A stretch of DNA of 64,000 nucleotides from Streblospio benedicti. Its lineage: Eukaryota; Annelida; Polychaeta; Spionida; Spionidae. Numbering within the stretch: the first letter of the stretch is position 1; each line of letters begins with the position of its first letter. The stretch covers positions 22,852,022 to 22,916,021 of the forward strand of contig CM032668.1 of assembly GCA_019095985.1 (NCBI GenBank), read 5' to 3'. The notes beneath the pieces were generated by a model. It saw only the letters and a list, made by a program, of their open reading frames with translations, was not told where the DNA came from and did not search any database. The position numbers were made by a program, and so were the translations under genes. Positions 50,101-63,035 of the stretch are shown in pieces.

Positions 50101-53100
50101 TAGGGGCATGGAGGCATGTTCTTCCACAAATGATATGGTGCAGCCTGAAAGGTTCATTATTTCCTAGAGAAAGATGTGCCAACAACATTAACCCTCTTGA
50201 CGCCAGCCGTAAATTCACTATACTCCCCCTCAGTGCCAAACACGCATTTTGCGTGACGTGTTATTCACAGTGGGGGGCTTCAGTTGTCATAGTTGAAATA
50301 TGATCCTTTGTAGCTCTTACGTTTTTCATCAGAACATTTTCACATTTACAGTACACATTCAAGAGACGGTCTAGTTTCTTATTTTTACCATTATAAATAA
50401 AGATACATACAGCATAAAGTTAAATTTTGACAATTTCGAGTAATCGTCCATTCATTTGACAGCTTGCGTGGTTGATTCTAAATGTCGTAGTAGCAGTAGA
50501 AATTTTAAGTGCAGCGAGTTTTTATCCAGGATAGACACAAAAAACACCATAAACCATCCCTATTTCATAATAATATATTTTTACTTACAATATTACGGAC
50601 CAAAAACGTGTTCAACTTTTTATTTCTTCAAGGCCGTGAAGTTTTGACAGGCACCAGTGCTACCACTCGACCACCCGACAAAAACATCATCCGTTTTGAT
50701 AGAAATACTAGATTTCCAACGTCCACACTTATTGGGTAGTTTGCCAAACTGTTTATTTGTGATTCGGTATCCAAGATACAATAAGATGGAGCGTGGGTGA
50801 CGAATAATATGATAATTCTTCTTCAAAATGTTCAACTTTGTCACTCTTACCAAAAGCCGGTATTTCCTGAAAATCAGCCTTGCGCAGCGCGTCCGCTGAT
50901 ATAGAATCGTAGGGCGCTCTTGATAAAGGCTAATTCGGGGTTCCTTAGCAGTGTCAACGTGTTTTGTGGCGCTTGAACCTAAGAATACCGCTATTCATTT
51001 TGATTAAGGCTCAAAATATATATCTGGATATGACCTTGATGAGTCTAGTTTCACATTTGTTTAAGGTCTCGATGAATAGCAGGCTTCACGACGATTCAAA
51101 CCATATACGACAAGCTATGGTTTTGCGAACACAAATAAGAGTATTTCGCGGCTCAAAATTGCAGCAGATAATGCGTGTTTGGTGGGTAAATATTCGTTCA
51201 CACTAATATAATTAAAATATTAACACTATGCTGCTTATTTACTTCTAGAAATGCTTTGAAATGTCAAGGTAAAGTTGTTGTTGTTGACATACCGGAATTT
51301 GAGACTAGAACCACGAGTGTTTATATACGAATATGGCAGACAAACTCAAACTGTTTTTTCTAAAAACTGAGGCGCATATATGCGCCTCGGCACTAAAGGC
51401 ACGTAAAATCTGAGGCGCATATATGCGCCCCGGCACTAAGGGGGTTAATGAATATGGAATATTTTCATATGCAATCTGAAGATGCTCTCCAACCACAGGA
51501 AAATTAGAAAAAATAGACTTGAAGTTTCTTTGTATTTATTTGATAGAATATTTCAATTGTTTTCCACAGATTTATGTTCAATGTGCCCACCAATGTGCTT
51601 GAGACTCAATGAGCCCATAAGGACCGCTCCAAATATTTCTCCCGCCATACCTCACCTCTGAAGTCTATAAATCAGAACTTTTGACCCTCCCACTTTTTTT
51701 TTCAATTCAAACTTTTAACCCCCCCCCTTCCACAACATGTTGTCAAAGTTCTGACCCCCAACAACACTCAAATTTAAACATATGACACTCCCCCCCCCCA
51801 GTTTTTTCCGACCCCCCACGCCTAAAATAATGACTCCGCCATAATAAGTAATATGTATGATCATAGTACAAAGGTACACCATAATACTGCAGTCACGAAA
51901 TTCATCGCAGAGTTCTTGTCCGAACCCGGCATAATTTTTTCCCAACCTCTCGAACTTGGCTCCAGCCTGCTACACTTTTCTCCAATGTTGGCATCTATGT
52001 AGATGTCTAGTACACTATTCATAATATGTATGTGATAATTGATGAAATGTTACTTTATGGTTTTATCAAATAAAATTGGAAAAGACATCTGTGAAAGTTG
52101 TGTTTCAATATTGATTGACATATTTTTTACCACGTTTACGAGCATAATTGTTTTAAAGCATATGCAACTTTGTCGATGTCTGCCTGACATTATTTCATAT
52201 TGAATGTATTTTTAAAAACTTTTAGTCCTGAAAAATAATGTGTGACACGTTAATAAACTATTAATCAATCAATAAATCAATGTTGATATATATTTTTTCA
52301 TTTCAGTCTTGGGCAGTAAGTGAGGAATTTCATTTGTACTATAAGCAGTTTCTGTTTTGTTGTGTTATCAGATTCCTAGACCACAGTGTGTGAGACTTTT
52401 CCAAAAGTCTGTGACTATAGTCATTCTATTATTAACCTCATAAAAATTGCAGTTTTCAAGAACATGTAAACTTGTACTCGGTGGGCCAAGATACACATGG
52501 TGTGATGATATGCACCTTGACCTCTTTAGAAAATCTTACGCACCAATAAATGCGTAAAGTATAGCCTTTTCTTACTTTACCGTCCGTAAACAGTAGTAAA
52601 ATATATGGGTAAATTTAATTATTACACTTTAAGTTATGCAATAGTTATATAGTACAGGTATGATTATCCAGCTTCAGAAAATCTGAATTATCTCTTTTCA
52701 TGGTCCCAACTTTTTTGTCTGTTTTGAACATTTAGTTCTCTATTCCGGTGCTGGATTATTGGACTTGGATATAAAAAAATTCCAATCATCTAAGCAAAAT
52801 GATCCACTTAGCCACGACCCGGTGGCAAAAAATAAATAAACTTTTTAGTAATTGATTTTAAAAGTACATGAACCGGTTCATCAAAACGTCTGAAAATAAA
52901 CATTCAACCAAATAAAATATAAAACTTGCGTACATTACAAGCTCTAAAGTGGATTAAATTGATAGAAAATAGTCGAATATTCTGCCACCCTATTAGTTTA
53001 GTCTGGTTGTCACGGTACAGTCGCTGTTTGCTGTTATAAAACGATGTCTGCAATCATTTCATTCTTTTTAACCGACTGCGCACGCCTGACGTTCAAGGTA

Positions 53101-56100
53101 CTGAAGATCGTTTATGTGATGAACTGGTTCATTTGTAAAAATACGAGTTTCCGACGAACCGGGTCATTACGCCGGACCGGGTCATGGCTAAGTGGATCAA
53201 ATGTGCTATTTTCAAAGACCAATCATTGAAACTCCAGTTGAACTGGTTCACAGCACTTGGTTTCATGATACTTATCGACTTTTTTTATATCCTGCATAAT
53301 ATCAATTTTGTGTGTGAATTACATGGGCATTGGGCCATTCATTTGAAAATTGTATATTATATGTTAATACTAATGTTCTGGTACCCAAATAAAGAAAAAT
53401 TAGGTTAATATGTGCACTCATAAAATTTCTATGGTCAATTTTGTGTGGATACTTAGAATTTTTCATTGATGTTTTTAGCAAGATGATAAGTTGCTTTTAT
53501 GAAATATCTGAAATGCGATAATTTATTTGCAAATTTTGTTAGTGATTATTAATGCACTAATATTCCCAATATATAATTACTTAGAGCATGTTTGAAGCAT
53601 TAACAATGAAACAATACAAGATTTGTTAGATTTTAGGCAGTTTGTCAAAAAGCTAAAAAAATCAGTGGACCCCTGTCATGTTAGGTCACCTGTCAAAAAT
53701 TTATCAAGTGGTCAATGTTTTTTATATTTTCTGAAAGCACTGCCAACATGCCATATTATATAGTAAAAAAAAAATTTTTTTATTCATATTAAAAAGTTCC
53801 CAGTAATGTGTCTGCCTTAAAATAATTGCATAATTATAGGTAAAATATTGTATGAACGTTTGTAATTGTATTATGTGAATGCCATGTAGTATATAGGTCA
53901 TATTGCAGGTTTTTGCAATGTCAAGCTTGAACTATATGGGTGTATAAATTAAAAAACAATGGTTACAACCTCTTTTTTTCTTTTATTATACTTGTGTGTA
54001 TATATACTACAAAATAAAACACAATCGAAAACAAGTTTGAATGCTTAATTGTTATCAAATTAGCTTTATTTCTATGTTGAATATTCATCTGCTCAAGTTT
54101 GACATAATTATCCAAGGTACTAAACACTGCTTTCGAGCCAGATATTTGAAAGTACCTTGAGAGCCTTCAACCTATTCTATAGGTTTTCATTAGTCTGCCG
54201 CCAATCTGCCTATTCGTCTCGAGATCGTGGTGTGACGTCATCGGCGGTGGTCGGGAGGATGTTGTAGAGTAGGCGGATTGGCGGCAGACTGATGAAAACC
54301 TTGAGAATAGGTTGAAAGCTCTCAAGGTACTTTCAAATATTTGGCTCGAAAGCAGTGTTTAGAACCTTGGATAATTAGCTTTATTTCATGCATGGTATTT
54401 TCTCATAAGCGGCCATGTTAAAATCACAGGTTTTCTGCTTTTGTACCTCATATTCTGTATGGTTATATTTTTTAACTGCATTATGATCCCTCTATAGTTT
54501 TTACATTTTTGACACTACCATATTATGAAGTTTCTATGTTTATAATATTAACAAAAGTTAGAATATTTGTCCAAGTCCAAGTGACCTTCCTTAGGGTATA
54601 GTTGAGAAATCAACATTTATTTTACTGATCTGTAATATAGTAACCTTTGCTGCAGCCTCCTGATGGAAAACTCCTGCATCCCCTGAACTCCAGATATTTA
54701 GTGGTAAGTAAACATTACGCATAGAATCTGTTCTTCATGTCATTGGTAATAACTAAAATCTTACAAACATTGGAACAAATCAATCTGTCAAATTTCTGCA
54801 GCAGTACATTTTCTTCCCTAATAACGTTAAAAAAATTTTTTTAGTGTAATTTCTGTCATCTTTTTTTATGAGCATGATACACTTTTCCTCCCCTAAACGT
54901 TATTTTCATTTGTGTATTTTTTCGTTATTTTTTAAAGATGAAAGATGATGGTTGAGTCACTTGACTGAGTTTTCATGGGTTTAAAACTCACGCACTTTAA
55001 AATCTTTTTATCTTCCAACCTGCCATTATTTCAACTTTTTTTTCTGATCTGTTTTACCGACTTGCATTTTCCAAGCATTTTTTTCTTCTTTTCTGGACTA
55101 AATGAATCCATTTTTTTCTTTCATCTATCCCAAAAATGTTTTTTTAAATCAAACTACAAATATAGTATCCTAAACGTTATTTTCATTTGTGTATTTTTTG
55201 CGTCACTTTGAGCTTTCATGGGTTCAAAACTCATGAATCCTCTTGTCGCTCACTACCCTTTTCTGGAGACCATGATCTAGTGTTAGTATCCACAATTGTG
55301 CATGAAATTGCATCCGTACAGGAAAGGTGTCACAGTCACTTGAAAAAACATGCGGTTTATATATCAATATATAATCTTACCAAAGGTAAGTTACAACCTT
55401 TTGTAAGATTTTATGAATAAAAACCTAATTTTTTTTCAAGTGACTGAAGGGTGTGCACTGACCTGTATATTTTTATTTGAATTCTAGATGTACCACAATT
55501 TAATTATTATCGAAGACAACTAGCCTGGAAAATTAGCTCAATCCCCTGGAAAAATGACAACTTTTATGTACTACTAGTTCTGTAGACTTTTAATCTTGAT
55601 CAGTTATCTTGGGCACAGTGTAGTTCGCTACATGATGAACTCAAATTTAGTTATTTAACAGCCATAAAATATGAATCTACATCACATGTTCTACATGATT
55701 AGAAGATGACTTGGATTTGTCAACAGTTAGTCAAAATAATACGACTTTGTAACAGAAAATCTTACGGCCCTGTTAATTTTTTATCTAAATAAGATTTACT
55801 CTTTTCTAATAGGATGAAAACACTGGAAAATACAGTCAAAATGAAAATGCATTTCCAGTAAGTGATTTCAGATTTAATTAAATGTAATTCTATGTAATTC
55901 TGTGAATATTTAATTCTTATCAACTACATCTAGTTTATTGTCACAGCTAAAATTCTTTTAATATGCTGTAATGCACTAAACTTACCTAGCCACCAGACTT
56001 ATCTGTACTGGTTAGAAATGACACTTATTTTTGTGTGAGGATCGTGGAAGGCCATCTGAATATTTACCAGGTTAAAGTTCATTTCAATCAAAGAACTTTT

Positions 56101-59100
56101 TATTTCTGTAGATGGATGCTGTTCCGACTGATGAAGAGTCTACTGCAAAATTACAAGAGCTAAAGGTGAATTCTATCTCTTTTTAATTGTGTAGTTTTCA
56201 AATCAGAAAATGCATGATTTAGATGAAGATGTCAGATCATGATACCAAAGACAGAGTTCAATCTGGTGTGCATGATTGGGTGATTCTCGCATAATATTCC
56301 TCCTGAACTCAACTTTTCATTTTGCAAGAGGGGCTGCATTTTAACCGTTAGAGCAATTATTTTCCATCAACACACGAAGAATATATATGAAAAATTGGAT
56401 GAAAAAATATTAAATAAATGAAATAAAATAATAGTCACCAGACGTGATTCTGGAAGTTTACAACTCAATCGCCTTCTCAAAAACCAAGTGCTCTGCATCT
56501 TTACTTTCGCTTTTGAGTGTGGTGGCAAAAACCCGTGATGAAATCATGATGTTAGTAGCAATACAACTGTGTTGTATTCATTCACTTGCAGAGTTGCCAA
56601 CACTTCTGTTTTCCCGGAATTATTCCGTGTTTTAAAAGTAAATTCCGGGCTTCCAAGTTTGACTATCAAATTCCGTGTTTTTTTTAATTTTCTAAAAAAT
56701 TATAACGCTCATAATCATGATATTTTAAGTTTCTTCCAACGAATCATGCACCCGCCATTTTTTTTACATTGCACAGCAGCGCCACCACCAACACCGACGG
56801 TCTTGTCACGAATAATCCGTCAGTTCTGTGCTAGTGCGCATGCGTTTATATTACATCGGTAGTTTCTACTTCCGTAAAGAAGCAAAAATGGCGGACACGA
56901 GTGATTCGGATAGTAAAAAAAATCTGGCATTTAGCACTGACAACGCTGCGGTGATGGTTGGGTTAAAAAATGGGGTTGCAGCTCACATTAAGGAGAAAAA
57001 CCCCAACTGCTTTATAGCAGGTTGTGCATGTCATCTTTTACACATTGTCGCGAAAAGTGCATCAACATCCCTTGATACCCCATTTGAGGACCTGCTCACA
57101 GATATTTATTACTACTTACACAGAAGTAGCAAGCGGCAACAGCAAACATGCTGCAAATAGTAAATAACTGCAAATGACATTATTCTGAAGAACATGACAT
57201 TCTTATTTTAATACTTTGTATTGTGTGTTAAATCATAAAATGGACATTATGACAGTCTTAGTGTATTATGTTGTATTGTTTATATTTTATTTTATTTTTC
57301 TATTTTAATACTTTGTATTGTATGTTAAATCATAAAATGGACATTATGACAGTCTTAGTGTATCATGTTGTATTTTTAACAAATAAAAAGTTAAAAAAGT
57401 GGACATCTATTCAGTAAATAAAAAGTTGTTTTTTGAAATATACTGTTTTTTTGCTCAAAATACTGTTTTTTTTTCATCTGATATACTGTTTTTTTAATTT
57501 CCAATGTTGGCAACTCTGCACTTGTGATTTTGCCCAGCTTTGAGTACTTTTAATAATTTGATTTTATTTGTGCCGCCATTTTGACAAACCTCACATTGGC
57601 AATTGGTTTAGATTTATCATTGTTAGAGAAAATGTTCTTTGTCGGTAGTCACAATAAATAATGTGTCTTATGTTATGTTAAACGACATGGAATGTTTGCA
57701 AGCATGTGACTAGGGTAACGTAAACAGTTTTCGGCCATAAAGGGCCGAAAACTGAAATTACATCATAAAAGCTAAATACAAATATCATCAGTAAATAACT
57801 TCTTGTGTATATGAAGTGGACACTAAAACTGATATATACCGTATATGACCATCCAAGTGCCCACCCTCATGTAACAGCCCTCCCCCCTGCTTTTTCTTAA
57901 ATGTCCTTAAGAATTATGTAGTAACTGCACTCTCGTGTAACAACCCACCACCCAGTTTGAGAACGTCTGCCGTTAGAAATCCACGGTATGTTTGGTGAAA
58001 ATCATTCCATAATTCAACATCACGTGTCCTTGTATTTTAGTTCGCAAGAGGCCATGGTATATTTATAGGTGTGATAAATATTAAATGTGGAGAATATGAA
58101 TATTATTTTTTTAGATTTTCAATGGAAAAGGTATTCAGAGTTGCTAAGTATTCAGAAATTTGGGAATCATTCCGAAATATGCAGCCGATTCCGAACATTC
58201 CGACTATATCGTCTCGATTCCGAAATTCAGGGGAAATGACCAAATATTTTAAAACTGGTACTTTTTTCTTAAAATACCGATGTTTTTGCTCGAATATGGG
58301 CGCAGCCATTATTGAATATACTCGATTGAACTACCCATTGGATAAACACGCTTTTACCTGCGTGCAAAAATGCACTCGATTTAAATGATGTGTCTTAAAT
58401 AGATTTAGTCTCGATCAGCATGCTGTCATTTATGCGGTAGACAGCCTCGATGAATGAGACTTAACAGATTCTGCTAGGTGTCGTGAAATGCACAATGCAC
58501 CTGCACCACAAGACCTATCAACTATATATGAAAGTGAAACTAATAAGTTTAATTGAAAATTAATGAATTTGTTCGTTCTCAAGTAACGTTATGATGCAAA
58601 AATACAAGGAAAAGTATTCAAGAAAATGCAATATCACTGCATCGAAAAAGAGTGCGCATCACGCCCGATATCGTTTGATTGTAATATCAAACATAGTGGT
58701 GCATACGACATTGTCATTGTGGAGCATGAGAAATCAAAAGAACACATAGATATGGTGAAAACTCGTGGTGCATACAAGACATAAGATTCACTATTATTGT
58801 TGTACACGCCTGACTTTCTAAGGTAATGTGCATTTGCACATCCCATGTGCTCTTCCAACTCTACATGCGTGACTATCATTTAGGGTGTGAATAGGCTCAG
58901 TGAAGCAGACAGGCGGTGCCAACGTCGCCGCGGGGGGAGAGTGCGGCAGGGGGGACACCCCCCTTTTGCGGCAGGGGGTTTGAGGGGTATCCCCCAATTT
59001 TTTTTTGAAAATGTGATGCATTTTTCTGCAATCCAGTGTATAATTTACAGCAAAATTGGGTACTTGAAAGACTTAAAATAGATCTTTTTTTTTCAAATGT

Positions 59101-62100
59101 CCAACAAGACTCATTTCATCACTTTCAAAACTGTGTACTATGTAATATAGTTAAAATAAAATGGTTCAAATTGAAAAACATCACGTACATTTGGCATTGA
59201 TATTTCCTTACTTTGAACGGTTTAACGCGAAAAGTAGGACCACCATCGTCGAAACCTTTGTATTTATTTTTAATTCAAATATGTTGAAACCAAGTTAATT
59301 ACACTTTAATGTGCACTTTTACTCTTCATTAACCCTTCTAAACACAGAACAGTGATATAAAAGTGTCTTATTTAAATATAAGTTAAAAATACATATTAAA
59401 CGTAAGGCTCAGAAATTTTGACCCAAATTCAAGAAATTTTGGCCTCTGGATTCATAAATTTCGAAATTTGTGGTTGGCAATCCTGGACCGTATTGTTCAT
59501 TAATACTGGGCTTAACAGAACAAATATTATTTTGGCTGAACATTATCTTTAAGACCTTAACTTCTACTGAAACTTTTTTGTAGGAAGCATGGGACACCTG
59601 GCTCACTGACGTGGAGAAGGAATTGTGGTCAGGAACGGTAATATCACTTAGACTTTTTTGCCACTCAATATAATGTGCACATCAGACTAAAAAAAATTTT
59701 TTTTGACATTTTTCAGAAAAGTGGGGCAAATACCGTGACGAATCTCTATAAGAGAGTAATCGTCCGTCATTTCTGCAAAATGTCAAAAAAAATTTTTTAA
59801 GTCTGTCTTCATAATTTTCTAGCAGTGGCTAGACAACTGCTATACAACTTCAAACCCTTCAAACCTGTCCTCAAAAGCTTAACACCATATTATTTCTTAT
59901 AAAAGCACCTGCCCCATTAAGCCCACACCTCTTTTTACAAAGATTAAATCAAACAAATCATGCTCTTTTTTTGCAAAAATTTCACCTATTGTTAGACTAA
60001 CACGCTGGTATTGTTCGCCGGGCGCGCTCTGAAACAATATTCATAGTTCATACAAGAAATCTCTCGTTCCGTATTACAGACCTGGCAACTATTCTGAAAT
60101 TCTTCCAAGATTTGACTGTTGTTCTAAACCTTCTGACGGAATCATGTTCATTCCGAAATGCAGTGGAAATAACCAAATATTTTAAAAACTTGTACTTTTT
60201 TTCTTTAAATACCGATTTTTTTGCTTGCATATGGGACCAGCCATTATCAAGTGTAATTGATTGAACTAGGCATTGTGTAAACACGCTTTTACTGGCGCGC
60301 AAAAAATGCACTAGATATAAATGACGTGCTGCAACAGATTTAGTCTCGATCAGCGAAGCCCAGTTTGTGCGTGTTGTCATTGATGCGGTAGACAGCCTCG
60401 ATGAATGAGACTAACAGATTCTGCTTGTCGTGAAATGCACAATGCACCTGCACCACAAGAAATCAATGACATGTGAAAGTGGAACCAATAAGAATCATTG
60501 AAAATTAATAAATTTTTATGTTCTTCAGTAACGTAATGGTGCAAAAATACAGAGAATAGTATTANNNNNNNNNNNNNNNNNNNNNNNNNNNNNNNNNNNN
60601 NNNNNNNNNNNNNNNNNNNNNNNNNNNNNNNNNNNNNNNNNNNNNNNNNNNNNNNNNNNNNNNNATAATCTTAGATTACTATTTAATTTTGCTTTTGGTT
60701 TTTTTCCGATATGGACTTCCGGTATACAATGCGCATGTGCAAAATACAGCGTGTCATTTAAATAGACCGCGCACCTGCTACAAGCAAGTCTCATATCGGA
60801 ACGTGCTTTGATTGGCTAGTTAGAGTGTTTACGTCTTTGTTACGTGTATATGTTTAACCCTTTGCCGGTCGAAAAGGCATTTATGCTTTAATGCATGCCT
60901 TAAAATGAGCCTAAAACATACTTTCTTCTAACTCTCGTAAATATCAAAGCGTTTGTCACATGGATCATACAAGGCCACGTGGTGACTCAAAATCGCCTAC
61001 TCCATTCATTAATCTTCACAATATTTCGATATAACCACTTTTTGTAGCAAATATTAGAATAAATTTAAAGAAGACATACTTATAGACGAAACAGCCATTT
61101 TCTGAACCCTACTTTGCCCTCAAAATATAATAATATTTAGTTGGAAACTCCCGTCAGTTTTGGTGTCAAATGAATGGGCGTCTATTTTGCTATCTGTTTA
61201 TAAACATCTCATTAGCATGCGGTGAACCCTGACCTCAAAAAAATAATTTATTTAATCATTATATTCCGTGTTTTTTTCGGCAATTTCCGAGGCTGTAGCC
61301 TCTGCCAACAGCGTTCAACAAGCATGGTAGCATTGCAAAACACGCATGATGGTGCAAGGCTACTGTTTTAGCCAATCAAAAGCCTTTCCGATGACGACTT
61401 TGATATGGTAAGCGAGAAGGAACATAGACTGAAAATATTTCTCTGTAACATGTCGATTTTAACGATAATGATGAAATGGAAGCATTTATTAAGTCCACCA
61501 GTGTTTGGCGGATACGATATAGAATACACCGGTAAAGTTTCTGGAATGTGCTATTAGTCTACATGTCGCAATAGCGGGAGATTTGGCAGCAAGTACACAA
61601 TCACTCGAAAATGGACACGCCGGCAAAGCAACAGGACTGAAATCTCTCATTTTGTGAATGAAACTTATCTCCAATGTTAATATTAACAATTTCACAGCAT
61701 GTAGTATGCCATTCTGCAGAGAATGGTAGGTTTACATGTCACAAAACACCTTGCATTCATGCCATAACATCGGATCACCTCGGGCTGTCAAATGACAATG
61801 TTTTGAATCGAGAGATAAAACATCGGATGGCTTCGATGGCAATTTCATTAAAAATGCAAAATATTATGAGCTCGAAGTGTGAAAATAAGAATCTGCATCG
61901 CATTTCATGTCTCCTGTGTAAGTATAATACTATTTGGACTATTCAGTAAACCTACAGAATTCGCAGTATCTGCGACAATAAAATCTTAAAATTAATGACT
62001 TGTGTGATGTGAATGTACGTCAAAAGTCCAAAATACGGCGACCGACTAAGAGTTAAATCAGGTGAATAATTGCTTTGAAGTTAACTGCGTGTTGTAGGAA

Positions 62101-62955
62101 CAATAATAGTTGTTGTAGGAACGTGCTGTGATTGACTGGTTAACATGTAAAGGTGACCTTTTATTGGCTTGAAGAAGCGCCTACAATAACGAAACTAATT
62201 TAAATGCACCGCTCCGTTGTTTACAAGATAAAGAAAGCACGTGGAACACGATAACAAAGAGCAAAATAAGGTTAATTCCGTTGTTTGTCACCCCAAATGC
62301 CTTCCGTTGTTCGTTGCTGAGGACATTCCGTTGATTACTCCATTGTTTACTTATCTATATAAGGGAAAATGATAATGCACAGCAATTCCTTCCGTTATTG
62401 TTTTTTTCCGTTGAACACTACTCCGTTGTTGGGGAGATTTACTGTATTTTCCTTCGCCATGACACCTGCAACAGTGCATATTTGATTTTGGATTTTTTAC
62501 TCTCATCAGTGACCTTCTGCGCAAAAAAATTGCTATTTGTCGGCAGCCGTGACAATGTATGCTATACAATGTCCTCCATAAAATTTAGTCTGCCGGCTCA
62601 GTTCAGTATTTCATTTTAATATATAGTATAGAAATATACATATAACATGTATATAACAATCAAACATTAGCATATGTGCAAGGTAAAATATGGTGATATT
62701 ATAGTGTACTTTTGCTCGCTTCTCTAGCAAAAAAATGATAACCGGTCAAGTTTCGGTTTTTAACCATTTCACCCACGGTTTCAATATTTTGTAACTGTCA
62801 CACCCCCAATCGCGGCTATATACATGTACTGTGTATGTACCCATGTGATATGACAATGCACGTCTGCTTTGTAGATACCCTTTTATGAAATCCTAGTAAT
62901 GTTAATGGGATAGTGTTTGTAAATCATATTAGTATCCATTCCACACACACACACG

Positions 62956-63035
<80 letters not shown>

